From: Lachnospiraceae bacterium
Lineage (GTDB): Bacteria > Bacillota_A > Clostridia > Lachnospirales > Lachnospiraceae
Direction of reading: 5' to 3'
Assembly (NCBI GenBank): GCA_009911175.1
Contig: QXWX01000107.1
Span: 1-21,536, forward strand
Length of the DNA stretch: 21,536 nt
This document shows positions 14,571 to 21,462 of this stretch, piece after piece. Position 1 is the first letter of the stretch. Every line of letters begins with the position of its first letter. Under the pieces are notes generated by a model that saw only the letters and a list, made by a program, of their open reading frames with translations, did no database searches and was not told the origin of the DNA. Position numbers and translations under genes: made by a program.

Positions 14571-16078
14571 ATATTTTCCCTGTACTGCTTCGGCGTCACG
14601 CCGTAATAATTTTTAAACAGCCTGTTAAAGTAGGACTGGTTTTCATAGCCGCAGGCGCGTCCCACCTGGACGATCTTTAAACTGCCCTCCTCCAAAAGTT
14701 GCTTTGCCTTCTGCATCTTCACGTCTGTGATGAATTTTACCAGCGTCTGATTCGTCTCTTTCTTGAACATATAACTTACGTAAGCCGGAGCCAGATTCAC
14801 CTGATCCGCAACGTAATTCAGGCTGATGTCCTTCATGTATTCCTTTTCCACCAGGTTTTTAATGCTCTGCACGATCCTTGACTCGTCAACCCTCTCCTGT
14901 TCCAGAGATTCCATCATAAACTCCAGTATCCGTTCATATTCCCCCACAATCGTCCTCAGGTCATTTTCCTGGAACAGCGCCTCTGCTGAAATCAGGACCT
15001 TTTCAAAGGCCGCGCCCGGAGCAATGTCGTAAACTGCTTTGACAACCGAATACAGCAGATTCTGGATATACAGCCTGCTTACTTTTTCCAGGGAACAGAT
15101 GCAGCTTACAAACTGCCGGTTCTGTCCCCGGATCAGAGCCACGTTCTTAGACTCAATGGCCGTCATAAGCTGTTTTCTGAGCGTCTCAACATCCGCCGCG
15201 TAATATTCTGTTTTATTGTAATAATCCGCCGCAAATATGACCTGATCCCCATACCCGAACACTTCCGCATGGATGTCGTTCATCCGTTTTAGCTGCTCGA
15301 GCAGTCCGCTGACCTCCGAAAACGGAGAAGAGATCAAGATCAGGCATTCGTCTTCCGCCTGCGCTTTGATATCCCGAAGTAATTTTCTCAGCTGGTCTTC
15401 CAATCGCTTCCCGTTCATACAGGGCATAATCAAAAATGCTTTATTCGGGTATATTCCGATATATTCCGTCTTGTTTCCCAGATACATGTTTGCGAAATGT
15501 AAAAATGCCTCCTCCTGTCTTTCAAAATAATTTCCCATGAACTCCATATCCAAAAATTCATAGGCAGCGTTCTCTGCCGGGAAGAGCATTTCCGATAAAC
15601 GCTCCTCCTCTTTTTGATCGGCTCTGGCGCTGGTAAATACCTTGTAAAGCAGGTTCTTTCGATTCTGCATGTCGTCCTGCTGCCTTTTTGCATACTGCTC
15701 TTTTCTCTGATTGACGGTATCGATCACGTCGTCCATCAGTCTGCGAAATTCATCCAGCTCAATGGGTTTCAGCAGGTAACTGACCGCATTTGCCTCAAGG
15801 GCCTGCTTCGCATACTCAAACTCTCCGTATGCGCTGAAAATGATGATCTGAATCCGAGGATCAAATTCATTGACCTCTTTTGCCAGATCCAGGCCGTTCA
15901 TCACCGGCATCTTCACATCTGTGAACAGGATATCGACCTCATGGCTGCGGATATATCTGGCCGCCTCCGCCCCGTTGGATGCCTGCACTGTCTCCGCAGG
16001 ATATCCGTACTTCTCAATGAGATAGGCAATCCCTTCCCTCTCTTCCCGCTCGTCGTCAACGATCAATATTTTCATCAT
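14567..16078 (-). CDS. YesN-like response regulator, receiver plus AraC DNA-binding domain
   Basis: Cytoplasmic regulator of 503 aa. The N-terminal receiver (1-125) has the acidic pair Asp8/Asp9, the phosphoacceptor Asp54 in FTDVKMP, and the conserved Lys in YLLKPIE. A long middle region of about 270 residues links to a C-terminal AraC domain: ISLNYVADQVNLAPAYVSYM and VGRACGYENQSYFNRLFKNY, ending GVTPKQYREN. The first ATG at 16078 has GAGGAA seven bases upstream; a second ATG follows directly. It pairs with the YesM-like kinase and most likely activates the GH65 operon downstream. Confidence 0.94.
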   Translation of the reverse strand: MMKILIVDDEREEREGIAYLIEKYGYPAETVQASNGAEAARYIRSHEVDILFTDVKMPVMNGLDLAKEVNEFDPRIQIIIFSAYGEFEYAKQALEANAVSYLLKPIELDEFRRLMDDVIDTVNQRKEQYAKRQQDDMQNRKNLLYKVFTSARADQKEEERLSEMLFPAENAAYEFLDMEFMGNYFERQEEAFLHFANMYLGNKTEYIGIYPNKAFLIMPCMNGKRLEDQLRKLLRDIKAQAEDECLILISSPFSEVSGLLEQLKRMNDIHAEVFGYGDQVIFAADYYNKTEYYAADVETLRKQLMTAIESKNVALIRGQNRQFVSCICSLEKVSRLYIQNLLYSVVKAVYDIAPGAAFEKVLISAEALFQENDLRTIVGEYERILEFMMESLEQERVDESRIVQSIKNLVEKEYMKDISLNYVADQVNLAPAYVSYMFKKETNQTLVKFITDVKMQKAKQLLEEGSLKIVQVGRACGYENQSYFNRLFKNYYGVTPKQYRENI

Positions 16079-16135
16079 ATGTATTCCTCTTATATCTGAT
16101 ATTCAGGTAAAATCATGACAATTTTTCTGAATTGT

Positions 16136-16164
16136 AGTATACCAAATTACGCTTCGTTATGCAA
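16136..16164 (-). promoter_or_regulatory. Candidate promoter of the yesNM-like operon
   Basis: On the minus strand TTGCAT (16164-16159), a 17-bp spacer, and TATACT (16141-16136), which would start transcription about 50 bases before the ATG at 16078. It is divergent from the strong ABC-operon promoter at 16231-16259. Confidence 0.5.
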
Positions 16165-16230
16165 TTCCAACTTCTTTTCTGCAAAAAACAATACTTCGAA
16201 TAATTTCACAGCCAGAATATGCTTCTTGTA

Positions 16231-16287
16231 TTGACATTTCTCAGACCCGGTGCTATACTGTAAGCAACCAATTAACTAAAAGGTTAA
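16231..16287 (+). promoter_or_regulatory. Near-consensus promoter with possible operator, ABC exporter operon
   Basis: TTGACA (16231-16236), exactly 17 bp, then TATACT (16254-16259) preceded by TGC, an extended -10. This is a strong vegetative promoter. Just after the predicted start lies an inverted repeat TTAAC-N6-GTTAA (16272-16287) in the leader, a candidate repressor site, which would make sense for so strong a promoter. The repressor is not identified. Confidence 0.8.
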
Positions 16288-16310
16288 AAGCTATAAAGGA
16301 GGTGTTCTTT

Positions 16311-17063
16311 TTGTTAGAAGTGTCCGGCCTGTCTTTTCATTATCAACCTCATGTACCTGTGCTGACCGATCTTACTTTTTCCGTATTAGATGGAGAAATC
16401 GTTGGCCTGTTAGGAAAAAACGGAGTTGGGAAAACTACAGCCTTAAAGCTGATTTTAGGGTTGCTGCCGCTTGAAAAAGGCTCCATCTGCCTTGGCAATT
16501 ACTCGCTGGATCTACATCCCATGCAATATAAGAAACAAATGAACTATGTTTCTGACAGCCACGATATATACAACAATCTTACGGGAAAGGAATATCTGAA
16601 TTTTATAGCGGATATGTACGAAGTACCTTCTGAAACAAGAAGTAAAATTTATACTCCGCTGATAGAAGCGTTTCAGGTAGAAAAATATCTGAACAGCCCT
16701 ATTAAAAAATTATCCCATGGAACAAAGCAAAAAATTGCTGTTATAGCGTCCCTGGTTAATGATCCCCTGCTTTGGGTGTTAGATGAGCCAATGACGGGAC
16801 TGGATGTAGAAGCTGTTCAGGTCTTAAAGGAATTGATTCAATCCAGGGCAGCCCACGGAAAATCTGTTCTATTTTCATCTCACATATTGGAAATCTGTGA
16901 GAATTTGTGTGATAAAATTGTCATCATGCAGGCTGGAACACTTCAGAAAACAATCGAGCTTCGAGATAACCCTTCCTATATTTCTCTAGAGGATATTTAT
17001 TTGGAGGTGGTTAATGATGTACCGATGGATAAAGGTTTTTCAATTAAGCAAAACAATCCGTAA
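16311..17063 (+). CDS. ABC transporter ATP-binding protein (drug/bacteriocin export type)
   Basis: Cytoplasmic ATPase subunit of 250 aa. Walker A is GKNGVGKTT at residues 35-43, the signature is LSHGTKQK (a variant of LSGGQ), Walker B is LLWVLDEPMTGLD, and the switch His is in FSSHILE. It resembles the BcrA/YtrB/CcmA-type group used with ABC-2 permeases, not the MalK group, so it is unlikely to serve the sugar importers. The start is taken as TTG at 16311, eight bases after AAAGGAGG; the in-frame GTG at 16302 overlaps the ribosome binding site itself. The 3' end overlaps the permease gene by 50 bp, so the two are co-translated. Confidence 0.92.
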   Translation: MLEVSGLSFHYQPHVPVLTDLTFSVLDGEIVGLLGKNGVGKTTALKLILGLLPLEKGSICLGNYSLDLHPMQYKKQMNYVSDSHDIYNNLTGKEYLNFIADMYEVPSETRSKIYTPLIEAFQVEKYLNSPIKKLSHGTKQKIAVIASLVNDPLLWVLDEPMTGLDVEAVQVLKELIQSRAAHGKSVLFSSHILEICENLCDKIVIMQAGTLQKTIELRDNPSYISLEDIYLEVVNDVPMDKGFSIKQNNP

Positions 17064-18609
17064 GATCCATTTCAGCTTTTTGAATTTTCGGTATAAGTTA
17101 AAAGAACGCCCTGATACCTATGTTATTGTGCTGACTTGCTTTGTTTTAAGTATAGCAGGCGTGTTCTATTATTACTATTTTCAAATGCTTGGGCAGCTTT
17201 ATGACGGACTTTCCGAGCTGGGGTTGGGAGATTTGTTTTGCCGGCTTGCACTGTTTGCAGCGGCGATGATACTTTCAATCGTGAGCGCCTTCCTGCTGAT
17301 AAATATTTTTTGCTTTTCAAAGGATATCGAACACTTGCTGCTATTTCCCGTGAGGCCATGCGACATTTTTACAGGTAAGTACATTACAGTCATCATGTTT
17401 TGTTATGGGATTGAACTTTTACTGCTGCTTCCTGCGTGTATCATCCAAACGCAATACATGGGAGATAGTTCTGCGGTCATTACATATATCTCTGCGGCAG
17501 CGATACTTCCTCATATTGTCGTGTTCCCATTAGCGGTTTTTGTGACAATATGCCTGAAAATTGCCATGCTTCTGAAACGTATGAGGATCATGCTGGCAGT
17601 CACAGGAATCATGGTGTATTTTGCAGGCGGCCTGATCGGCGTTCTATTATCAAATGGGCAAACAGGCGCAGAACGAGACTTATTGAACCGGGTTCATGAT
17701 TTGATTGTACCATTCCCGTTCTATAATTCGTATATCCGTTTTCATCCCGGATTAAAGCTATTCTGCATCATACTTGCCGCTGTGTTTATCGGCGTATACT
17801 ACTATTTGAGTCATCTTGTGATCGGAGAGAAATATGCCATTTATGATAAAGAGGGACGGATTCGCTTAAAGGCGGTGAAATACAACTCATCGTCAAAGCT
17901 GAGAAGCTATTTTAAGAAAGAGTACCAAACGTTTTTCCGTAATCCGGTGTATGTCATAAACGGATTGTTTGGAATTTTTATTACCCCCTTTTTATTGCCG
18001 CTGTCTTTTCGGATCAGTGCAGACGCAGAGAATATAGAACAAATAAGAGCCCTGGTATCAGCCCCGGAATTTTCCTTTTATGCGGTACTGTTTGCGCTTG
18101 CGGTAATCGTACTTACATCCGCAATCAATGTAGTGGCTTCAAGCAGTTTTTCCAGAGAGGGGGCAAGTTTTTGGATAATGAAGATCATTCCGTATTCATT
18201 AAAGCGGCAGGCGTTTGTGAAAGCCCTGTTTTCTACAAGTATTTCGATTATGGGGATTATCATAAATTGCTCAATATTCAAGGTTTACTTTAACTATAGT
18301 TTTATCCAGATTGGAATAATCTCTTTCGTTGGCATATTATTTGCAGTGCTATGGAACTTGATCGGAGTATTTATCGACATGAAACGTCCAAAATTGGAAT
18401 GGACAAATGAAGCAGAAGCAATCAAGCAAAATGTCAATGTGGTTTTCTCTATTTTGCTTTGTATCGCAATTTCAATCGGATATTTCTTTGCGGCAGCAAA
18501 AATGCTTCAGAACGGATTCGCTGCCGGAGGCATTATAACCTTTCTATCGTGCAGTGTATGTATTCTAATTTTACTTGTGTGTAAAGGAATTGCGTCTCAT
18601 CAAGAGTAA
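17014..18609 (+). CDS. ABC-2-like multispanning permease
   Basis: Integral membrane protein of 531 aa with about 12 hydrophobic spans in two groups of six, separated by a hydrophilic cytoplasmic stretch (about residues 280-305; YDKEGRIRLKAVKYNSSSK). That is the arrangement expected of a fused or double-length ABC-2 permease. It partners the ATPase whose gene it overlaps. The start ATGATG at 17014 has GGAGG five to six bases upstream. I do not recognise a specific named family. Export of a peptide, lipid or antimicrobial is plausible from the immunity-type genes that follow. The coding sequence is more AT-rich than the sugar loci to the left. Confidence 0.85.
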   Translation: MMYRWIKVFQLSKTIRKIHFSFLNFRYKLKERPDTYVIVLTCFVLSIAGVFYYYYFQMLGQLYDGLSELGLGDLFCRLALFAAAMILSIVSAFLLINIFCFSKDIEHLLLFPVRPCDIFTGKYITVIMFCYGIELLLLLPACIIQTQYMGDSSAVITYISAAAILPHIVVFPLAVFVTICLKIAMLLKRMRIMLAVTGIMVYFAGGLIGVLLSNGQTGAERDLLNRVHDLIVPFPFYNSYIRFHPGLKLFCIILAAVFIGVYYYLSHLVIGEKYAIYDKEGRIRLKAVKYNSSSKLRSYFKKEYQTFFRNPVYVINGLFGIFITPFLLPLSFRISADAENIEQIRALVSAPEFSFYAVLFALAVIVLTSAINVVASSSFSREGASFWIMKIIPYSLKRQAFVKALFSTSISIMGIIINCSIFKVYFNYSFIQIGIISFVGILFAVLWNLIGVFIDMKRPKLEWTNEAEAIKQNVNVVFSILLCIAISIGYFFAAAKMLQNGFAAGGIITFLSCSVCILILLVCKGIASHQE

Positions 18610-18637
18610 TATTTCAAAATATGTCATTCACTCAGGT

Positions 18638-18745
18638 AGTGTAAAGTATCGTATGAAAAAATGATACGGGTATTGCCCGCATTTAAAATCTGCTTCGCAG
18701 ATGGCGGGCAAGCAGGCAATCAATTTGCTGTGCAAATTGGTTACA
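18638..18745 (+). repeat. 108-bp structured intergenic repeat, copy C
   Basis: Third copy of the element at 73-180 and 12494-12601, here in the plus orientation and ending 22 bp before the ATG at 18768, directly ahead of AAAGGAGG. It differs from copy B at about four positions, two of them in a hairpin loop (ACA). It occupies most of the 158-bp gap between the permease and the DUF1648 gene. Confidence 0.9.
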
Positions 18746-18767
18746 AAATCAAAAGGAGGAAGAAGCT

Positions 18768-18974
18768 ATGAGTAAGAAAAAAATGATCCCTGCGGTGTTA
18801 TTGATCGGAACCTTTGTCATATTGTTTGCGGCAACATTTTTCCTTCCGGACAAGATACCCTTCCATTTTGATGTGAATGGAGAAGCAGGCTGGTATGCAA
18901 GTAAGTATTTTATCCTGCTGCTTACACCTGTTCCGTATTTGATTTACCATCAATTTACACACAAGGAAAAATGA
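18768..18974 (+). CDS. Small DUF1648 membrane protein
   Basis: A 68-aa protein with an N-terminal span (IPAVLLIGTFVILFAATFFL), the DUF1648 signature LPDKIPFHFDVNGEAGWYASK, and a second span (FILLLTPVPYLIYH). DUF1648 normally forms the N-terminal part of SdpI-like immunity proteins or regulators; here it is alone. AAAGGAGG about nine bases upstream is a strong ribosome binding site. The stop lies 33 bp before the ArsR gene, inside an inverted repeat. It is probably part of the same operon as the ArsR and SdpI genes, and the lone domain may act together with the separate SdpI protein. Confidence 0.85.
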   Translation: MSKKKMIPAVLLIGTFVILFAATFFLPDKIPFHFDVNGEAGWYASKYFILLLTPVPYLIYHQFTHKEK

Positions 18975-19022
18975 ATACAGTATGATGTGGAAAGGAGATT
19001 TGTTTAGATGACTACTGTATTC
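18973..19022 (+). promoter_or_regulatory. Inverted repeat bracketing the ArsR ribosome binding site and start
   Basis: GAATACAGT (18973-18981) and ACTGTATTC (19014-19022) are perfect 9-bp inverted repeats. Between them lie the ribosome binding site AAAGGAGA and the ATG at 19008. As RNA this would close a 32-base loop around the start region; as DNA it could be an operator for the ArsR protein. Function inferred only. Confidence 0.5.
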
Positions 19023-19307
19023 AAAGCTTTATCTGATGATACCAGGCGGCAGATCCTAAAGCTGCTCGCAAACGGTGATATGACGGCGAAGGAAATTTCT
19101 GAAAATTTTACGATTTCAAAGCCTGCCATATCAAAACACCTTGATATTTTGAAAGAAGCAAGGTTAGTGACAGGCGAACGGACCGGGATGTCCGTTACTT
19201 ATTCCCTTAATGCTTCTGTATTGCAAACAACTTTAGGCACATTTTTGGAGTTTTTTGATACAAATAAATCGACAGGAAAAGAGGAAAACGAGAATGAAAC
19301 TATATAG
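19008..19307 (+). CDS. ArsR-family repressor, SdpR-like
   Basis: Winged-helix DNA-binding protein of 99 aa. The start MTTVFKALSDDTRRQILKLL and the recognition region MTAKEISENFTISKPAISKHLDIL are classic ArsR/SmtB, and ERTGMSVTYSLNAS forms the wing. No cysteine metal site is visible, matching the SdpR/YvbA-type autorepressors that are paired with SdpI rather than metal sensors. AAAGGAGA lies upstream of the ATG at 19008, and the 3' end overlaps the SdpI-like gene by 14 bp. In Bacillus subtilis SdpR represses sdpRI and is held at the membrane by SdpI when toxin is bound; the same arrangement is inferred here. Confidence 0.93.
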   Translation: MTTVFKALSDDTRRQILKLLANGDMTAKEISENFTISKPAISKHLDILKEARLVTGERTGMSVTYSLNASVLQTTLGTFLEFFDTNKSTGKEENENETI

Positions 19308-19911
19308 AAGTCTGAATATGATATTCCTGATTTTATTCATTATAGGGACAGCCTTATGCTTTAAATACCTTCCCAGCGAAATACCTTTGTTTATGCAAAG
19401 CCCTCCCCGTTGGGTTTTTGTTGGGATTTGTTTTGTTATTTTGCTTGCGTTAGCTATTGCAGCCTTTTTTCCTCACAAAATCTCCAAAAACGACAATGAA
19501 GTGAGAAATGATATTACTCTAACTGTAATTCACTTCTTTGGACTTGGAATTTTTCTTTTCTATTTTGTCACGATAGCTAAGTATTGCGGTTTGCAAATGA
19601 ATTACATGAAAGGCATTGTGCTTATCGTGGGGGGCTTAATGGTATTAGTCGGAAATTTTTTACCGCAAATGCCTTACCGCAGCCGGATTGGTTTTAAATT
19701 GCCTTGGATTCTAAAAGATAAACTATGCTGGCAAAAAACGCATAGATTTGCCGGGTACACGGCAATTCCTTTTGGGCTTATCCAGTGTCTGCTTGCTTTG
19801 TTTGTGCCAAACAACAATCTTGTATTTTTGCCGGGAATTGGTATTTGGATTATCATTGTGTGTATTTATTCATTGATTACTTTTTATCAGAACAAGAGGA
19901 AATTGGGGTAA
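19294..19911 (+). CDS. SdpI-family membrane immunity protein
   Basis: Membrane protein of 205 aa with about six spans. The SdpI domain is recognisable as GNFLPQMPYRSRIGFK followed by LPWILKDKLCWQKTHRFAG. The N-terminal YLPSEIPLF is a reduced DUF1648-like motif. The ATG at 19294 has GAGG about nine bases upstream and overlaps the ArsR gene; a longer in-frame start at 19255 lacks support. B. subtilis SdpI protects against the SdpC toxin and signals to SdpR. No sdpA, sdpB or sdpC homologue is visible in the window, so this looks like an orphan immunity or stress module, downstream of an ABC exporter. Confidence 0.9.
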   Translation: MKLYRSLNMIFLILFIIGTALCFKYLPSEIPLFMQSPPRWVFVGICFVILLALAIAAFFPHKISKNDNEVRNDITLTVIHFFGLGIFLFYFVTIAKYCGLQMNYMKGIVLIVGGLMVLVGNFLPQMPYRSRIGFKLPWILKDKLCWQKTHRFAGYTAIPFGLIQCLLALFVPNNNLVFLPGIGIWIIIVCIYSLITFYQNKRKLG

Positions 19912-19939
19912 GTATAAGCCATCAGACAGCATCGGTAAG

Positions 19940-20129
19940 TAACTCAAACTTCGCATTTGCATAAGCGCCTGTTTTATGTTTTTCCGGTGAAATGTCTGAC
20001 ATCACATGGATTCAGTTTTTTCAATTGTTGCTGTCAATGTTCAGATCTCTGAACATTGACAGCTGAATAACTGCCAGATATTGCATTTTCTAGGCGCAAA
20101 GATAAAAATTATGTGCGAAGTTTGAGTTA
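19940..20129. mobile_element. 190-bp MITE-like element with terminal and central inverted repeats
   Basis: Perfect 16-bp terminal inverted repeats: TAACTCAAACTTCGCA at 19940-19955 and its complement at 20114-20129. Near the centre is a perfect 34-bp palindrome with arms GCTGTCAATGTTCAGA (20030-20045 and 20048-20063) and a 2-bp spacer. Inner GCGCCT/AGGCGC segments also match in inverted order. No open frame of note is inside. If the outermost TA on each side is a target duplication, the insertion would fit an IS630/mariner-type mechanism, but that TA is also part of the repeat, so this is ambiguous. No transposase is present in the window. Confidence 0.6.
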
Positions 20130-20138
20130 ATTAAATTT

Positions 20139-20160
20139 ATTCCAACTGTGCGTTTGGAAT
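20139..20160. terminator. Weak bidirectional hairpin between convergent genes
   Basis: ATTCCAA (20139-20145) and TTGGAAT (20154-20160) form a 7-bp stem with an 8-base loop and AT-rich flanks on both sides. It sits between the convergent SdpI-like gene and the minus-strand 336-aa gene, just past the latter's stop. The T-runs are short, so it is a weak call. Confidence 0.35.
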
Positions 20161-20179
20161 TTATTTGTTGTGTTTATCT

Positions 20180-21190
20180 TTAAACTACGTTCCGATTCCA
20201 ATACGAATAAAACTCTTTCCGGAAGCCTGCAGATTTTTCCTGTACATACCCGCTTGCGTATCCGGGAGCCTGCGTTGCAATATAGCCTGCGCACCTTTCA
20301 TTCCAGGGCTTCAAAAGTTCCTGATATCTCTTCACCGCTTTTTCTACAGAGTCCGGATCTGTCGGGTTCATTTCTGAGAATGCATTCATAATCTCGGAAA
20401 TTACCTGCGTATTCGATGCGACCGCGATTGTACCTCCGATATAATATCCCTTCCATCTGCTGTTCTGCTCCTCTGAGGCAGCAATTTCTATCCAGTGTTT
20501 GTTATTTTCCAGCTTCTGCTGTATCATTCGTTCCGCCGCTTCACTTAAGACATCCGCCTGATCCTTAGTCAATCCAAGCTCCGGCTTATAAGCATACGCC
20601 CTTGCCATCCCCATCTTCATATAATCATCATAACCGCAAGGACTGTTTCCTCCGATCATCTTCTGCAGATAGCTTCCTGTTTTCTGGATCGCTGACATCT
20701 CTTTGTACGTAAATTCCCTTCCCTCAATGGAGAACTTTGTTTTCAAGTTCTCCAAAGTATTTGCGACTCCGTTTTTCAGGTTCTCTTTCATTTCATCGAC
20801 AAGATTATATACCCCTCTGGTTATACTATAGAAAAAACCATTGTTTAAAGCTGAACCCAGGGCTTTTTCAGCACCAGCGATATATCCCTCAAAATCATAT
20901 TTGCTTATCTCACCTTTTGCATATTTCTCAAATATACCTACATATTGGTCAATATCATCCAAAAAATGATATTTCTGAAGAACAACAATACATCCTTCTT
21001 TTTTCTTAGGGGCATTGGTAGTATACGATGTGTCTTCATCTACGTGAAGTTCCAAGGTATCCAACCTTTTTTCTTCCGGCAGACGCATTCCCTCTAATGC
21101 CTTGGCCGCACTGCTTTCCCACAGCGGCTTTATAGGTTCAGCTTCCTTCACATATTCATTTTTCACATATGTTATATCTGATACTCTCAT
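20180..21190 (-). CDS. Hypothetical protein, 336 aa
   Basis: I do not recognise this protein. It has no signal peptide or membrane span and is rich in charged and helical segments, with many Tyr, Lys and Glu. Notable stretches are KYDFEGYIAGAEKALGSALN, YKEMSAIQKTGSYLQKM, and a C-terminal region with SEMNPTDPDSVEKAVKRYQE. The start is set at the ATG 21190 because AAGGGGAA lies nine to ten bases upstream and a perfect 11-bp hairpin precedes it (21220-21251). An upstream GTG at 21295 gives 35 more residues but has no ribosome binding site. A promoter with TTGAAA and TATAAA and paired direct repeats lies upstream, next to the end of a GHKL kinase gene, suggesting that system may control it. The function is unknown. 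Confidence 0.8.
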   Translation of the reverse strand: MRVSDITYVKNEYVKEAEPIKPLWESSAAKALEGMRLPEEKRLDTLELHVDEDTSYTTNAPKKKEGCIVVLQKYHFLDDIDQYVGIFEKYAKGEISKYDFEGYIAGAEKALGSALNNGFFYSITRGVYNLVDEMKENLKNGVANTLENLKTKFSIEGREFTYKEMSAIQKTGSYLQKMIGGNSPCGYDDYMKMGMARAYAYKPELGLTKDQADVLSEAAERMIQQKLENNKHWIEIAASEEQNSRWKGYYIGGTIAVASNTQVISEIMNAFSEMNPTDPDSVEKAVKRYQELLKPWNERCAGYIATQAPGYASGYVQEKSAGFRKEFYSYWNRNVV

Positions 21191-21219
21191 GGCAGGATTC
21201 CCCTTTCTAGATATACACT

Positions 21220-21251
21220 CATAGCTGCAGTACGAAATGTCTGCAGCTATG
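21220..21251 (-). promoter_or_regulatory. Perfect 11-bp inverted repeat in the leader of the hypothetical gene
   Basis: CATAGCTGCAG (21220-21230) and CTGCAGCTATG (21241-21251) are perfectly complementary with a 10-base loop. It lies 30 bp upstream of the ATG at 21190 and downstream of the predicted transcription start, so it would form in the mRNA leader. It may instead be a protein-binding site. Confidence 0.55.
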
Positions 21252-21333
21252 GTATCTTTCATGTGGTCAAAAACATCCGTTTTCTTGTGTTCCACTTAAA
21301 TCAACTGGATATATAGTCAGAACGCATTTATAG

Positions 21334-21361
21334 TTTATATTTTTTATTTCGGCACTTTCAA
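21334..21361 (-). promoter_or_regulatory. Candidate promoter of the hypothetical gene
   Basis: On the minus strand TTGAAA (21361-21356), a 16-bp spacer, and TATAAA (21339-21334), each one mismatch from consensus. The predicted start lies about 135 bases before the ATG at 21190. Two 15-bp direct repeats lie 17 bp upstream of the -35. Confidence 0.55.
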
Positions 21362-21378
21362 AATAAAATAAATATCTA

Positions 21379-21413
21379 TTGCAGAATCAGGAATTTTTTT
21401 GCAGAATCAGGAA
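21379..21413. repeat. Two 15-bp direct repeats, 20-bp period (possible regulator site)
   Basis: TTGCAGAATCAGGAA occurs at 21379-21393 and again, identical, at 21399-21413. Two same-facing boxes about two helical turns apart are typical of dimeric response regulators such as LytTR proteins, the usual partners of GHKL kinases, one of which ends 50 bp away. The sequence itself is not an obvious LytTR consensus. Confidence 0.6.
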
Positions 21414-21450
21414 AACGCAAAAAGCAGATACCTCAAATCGTATCTGCTTT
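21411..21450 (-). terminator. Rho-independent terminator after the GHKL kinase gene
   Basis: The arms AAAGCAGATAC (21421-21431) and GTATCTGCTTT (21440-21450) are perfectly complementary with an 8-base loop. On the minus strand the stem runs into TTTTTGCGTTTT. It lies 12 bp beyond the stop of the partial kinase gene. Confidence 0.8.
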
Positions 21451-21462
21451 AAAACACTTTTA

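Noticed and set aside
20030..20063. 34-bp palindrome as a terminator of the SdpI-like gene
   Set aside because: No T-run follows on either strand, and it lies inside an element with its own terminal inverted repeats.
21191..21295. GTG start giving a 371-aa form of the hypothetical protein
   Set aside because: It has no ribosome binding site, and the extension covers a perfect hairpin while the ATG at 21190 has AAGGGGAA upstream.
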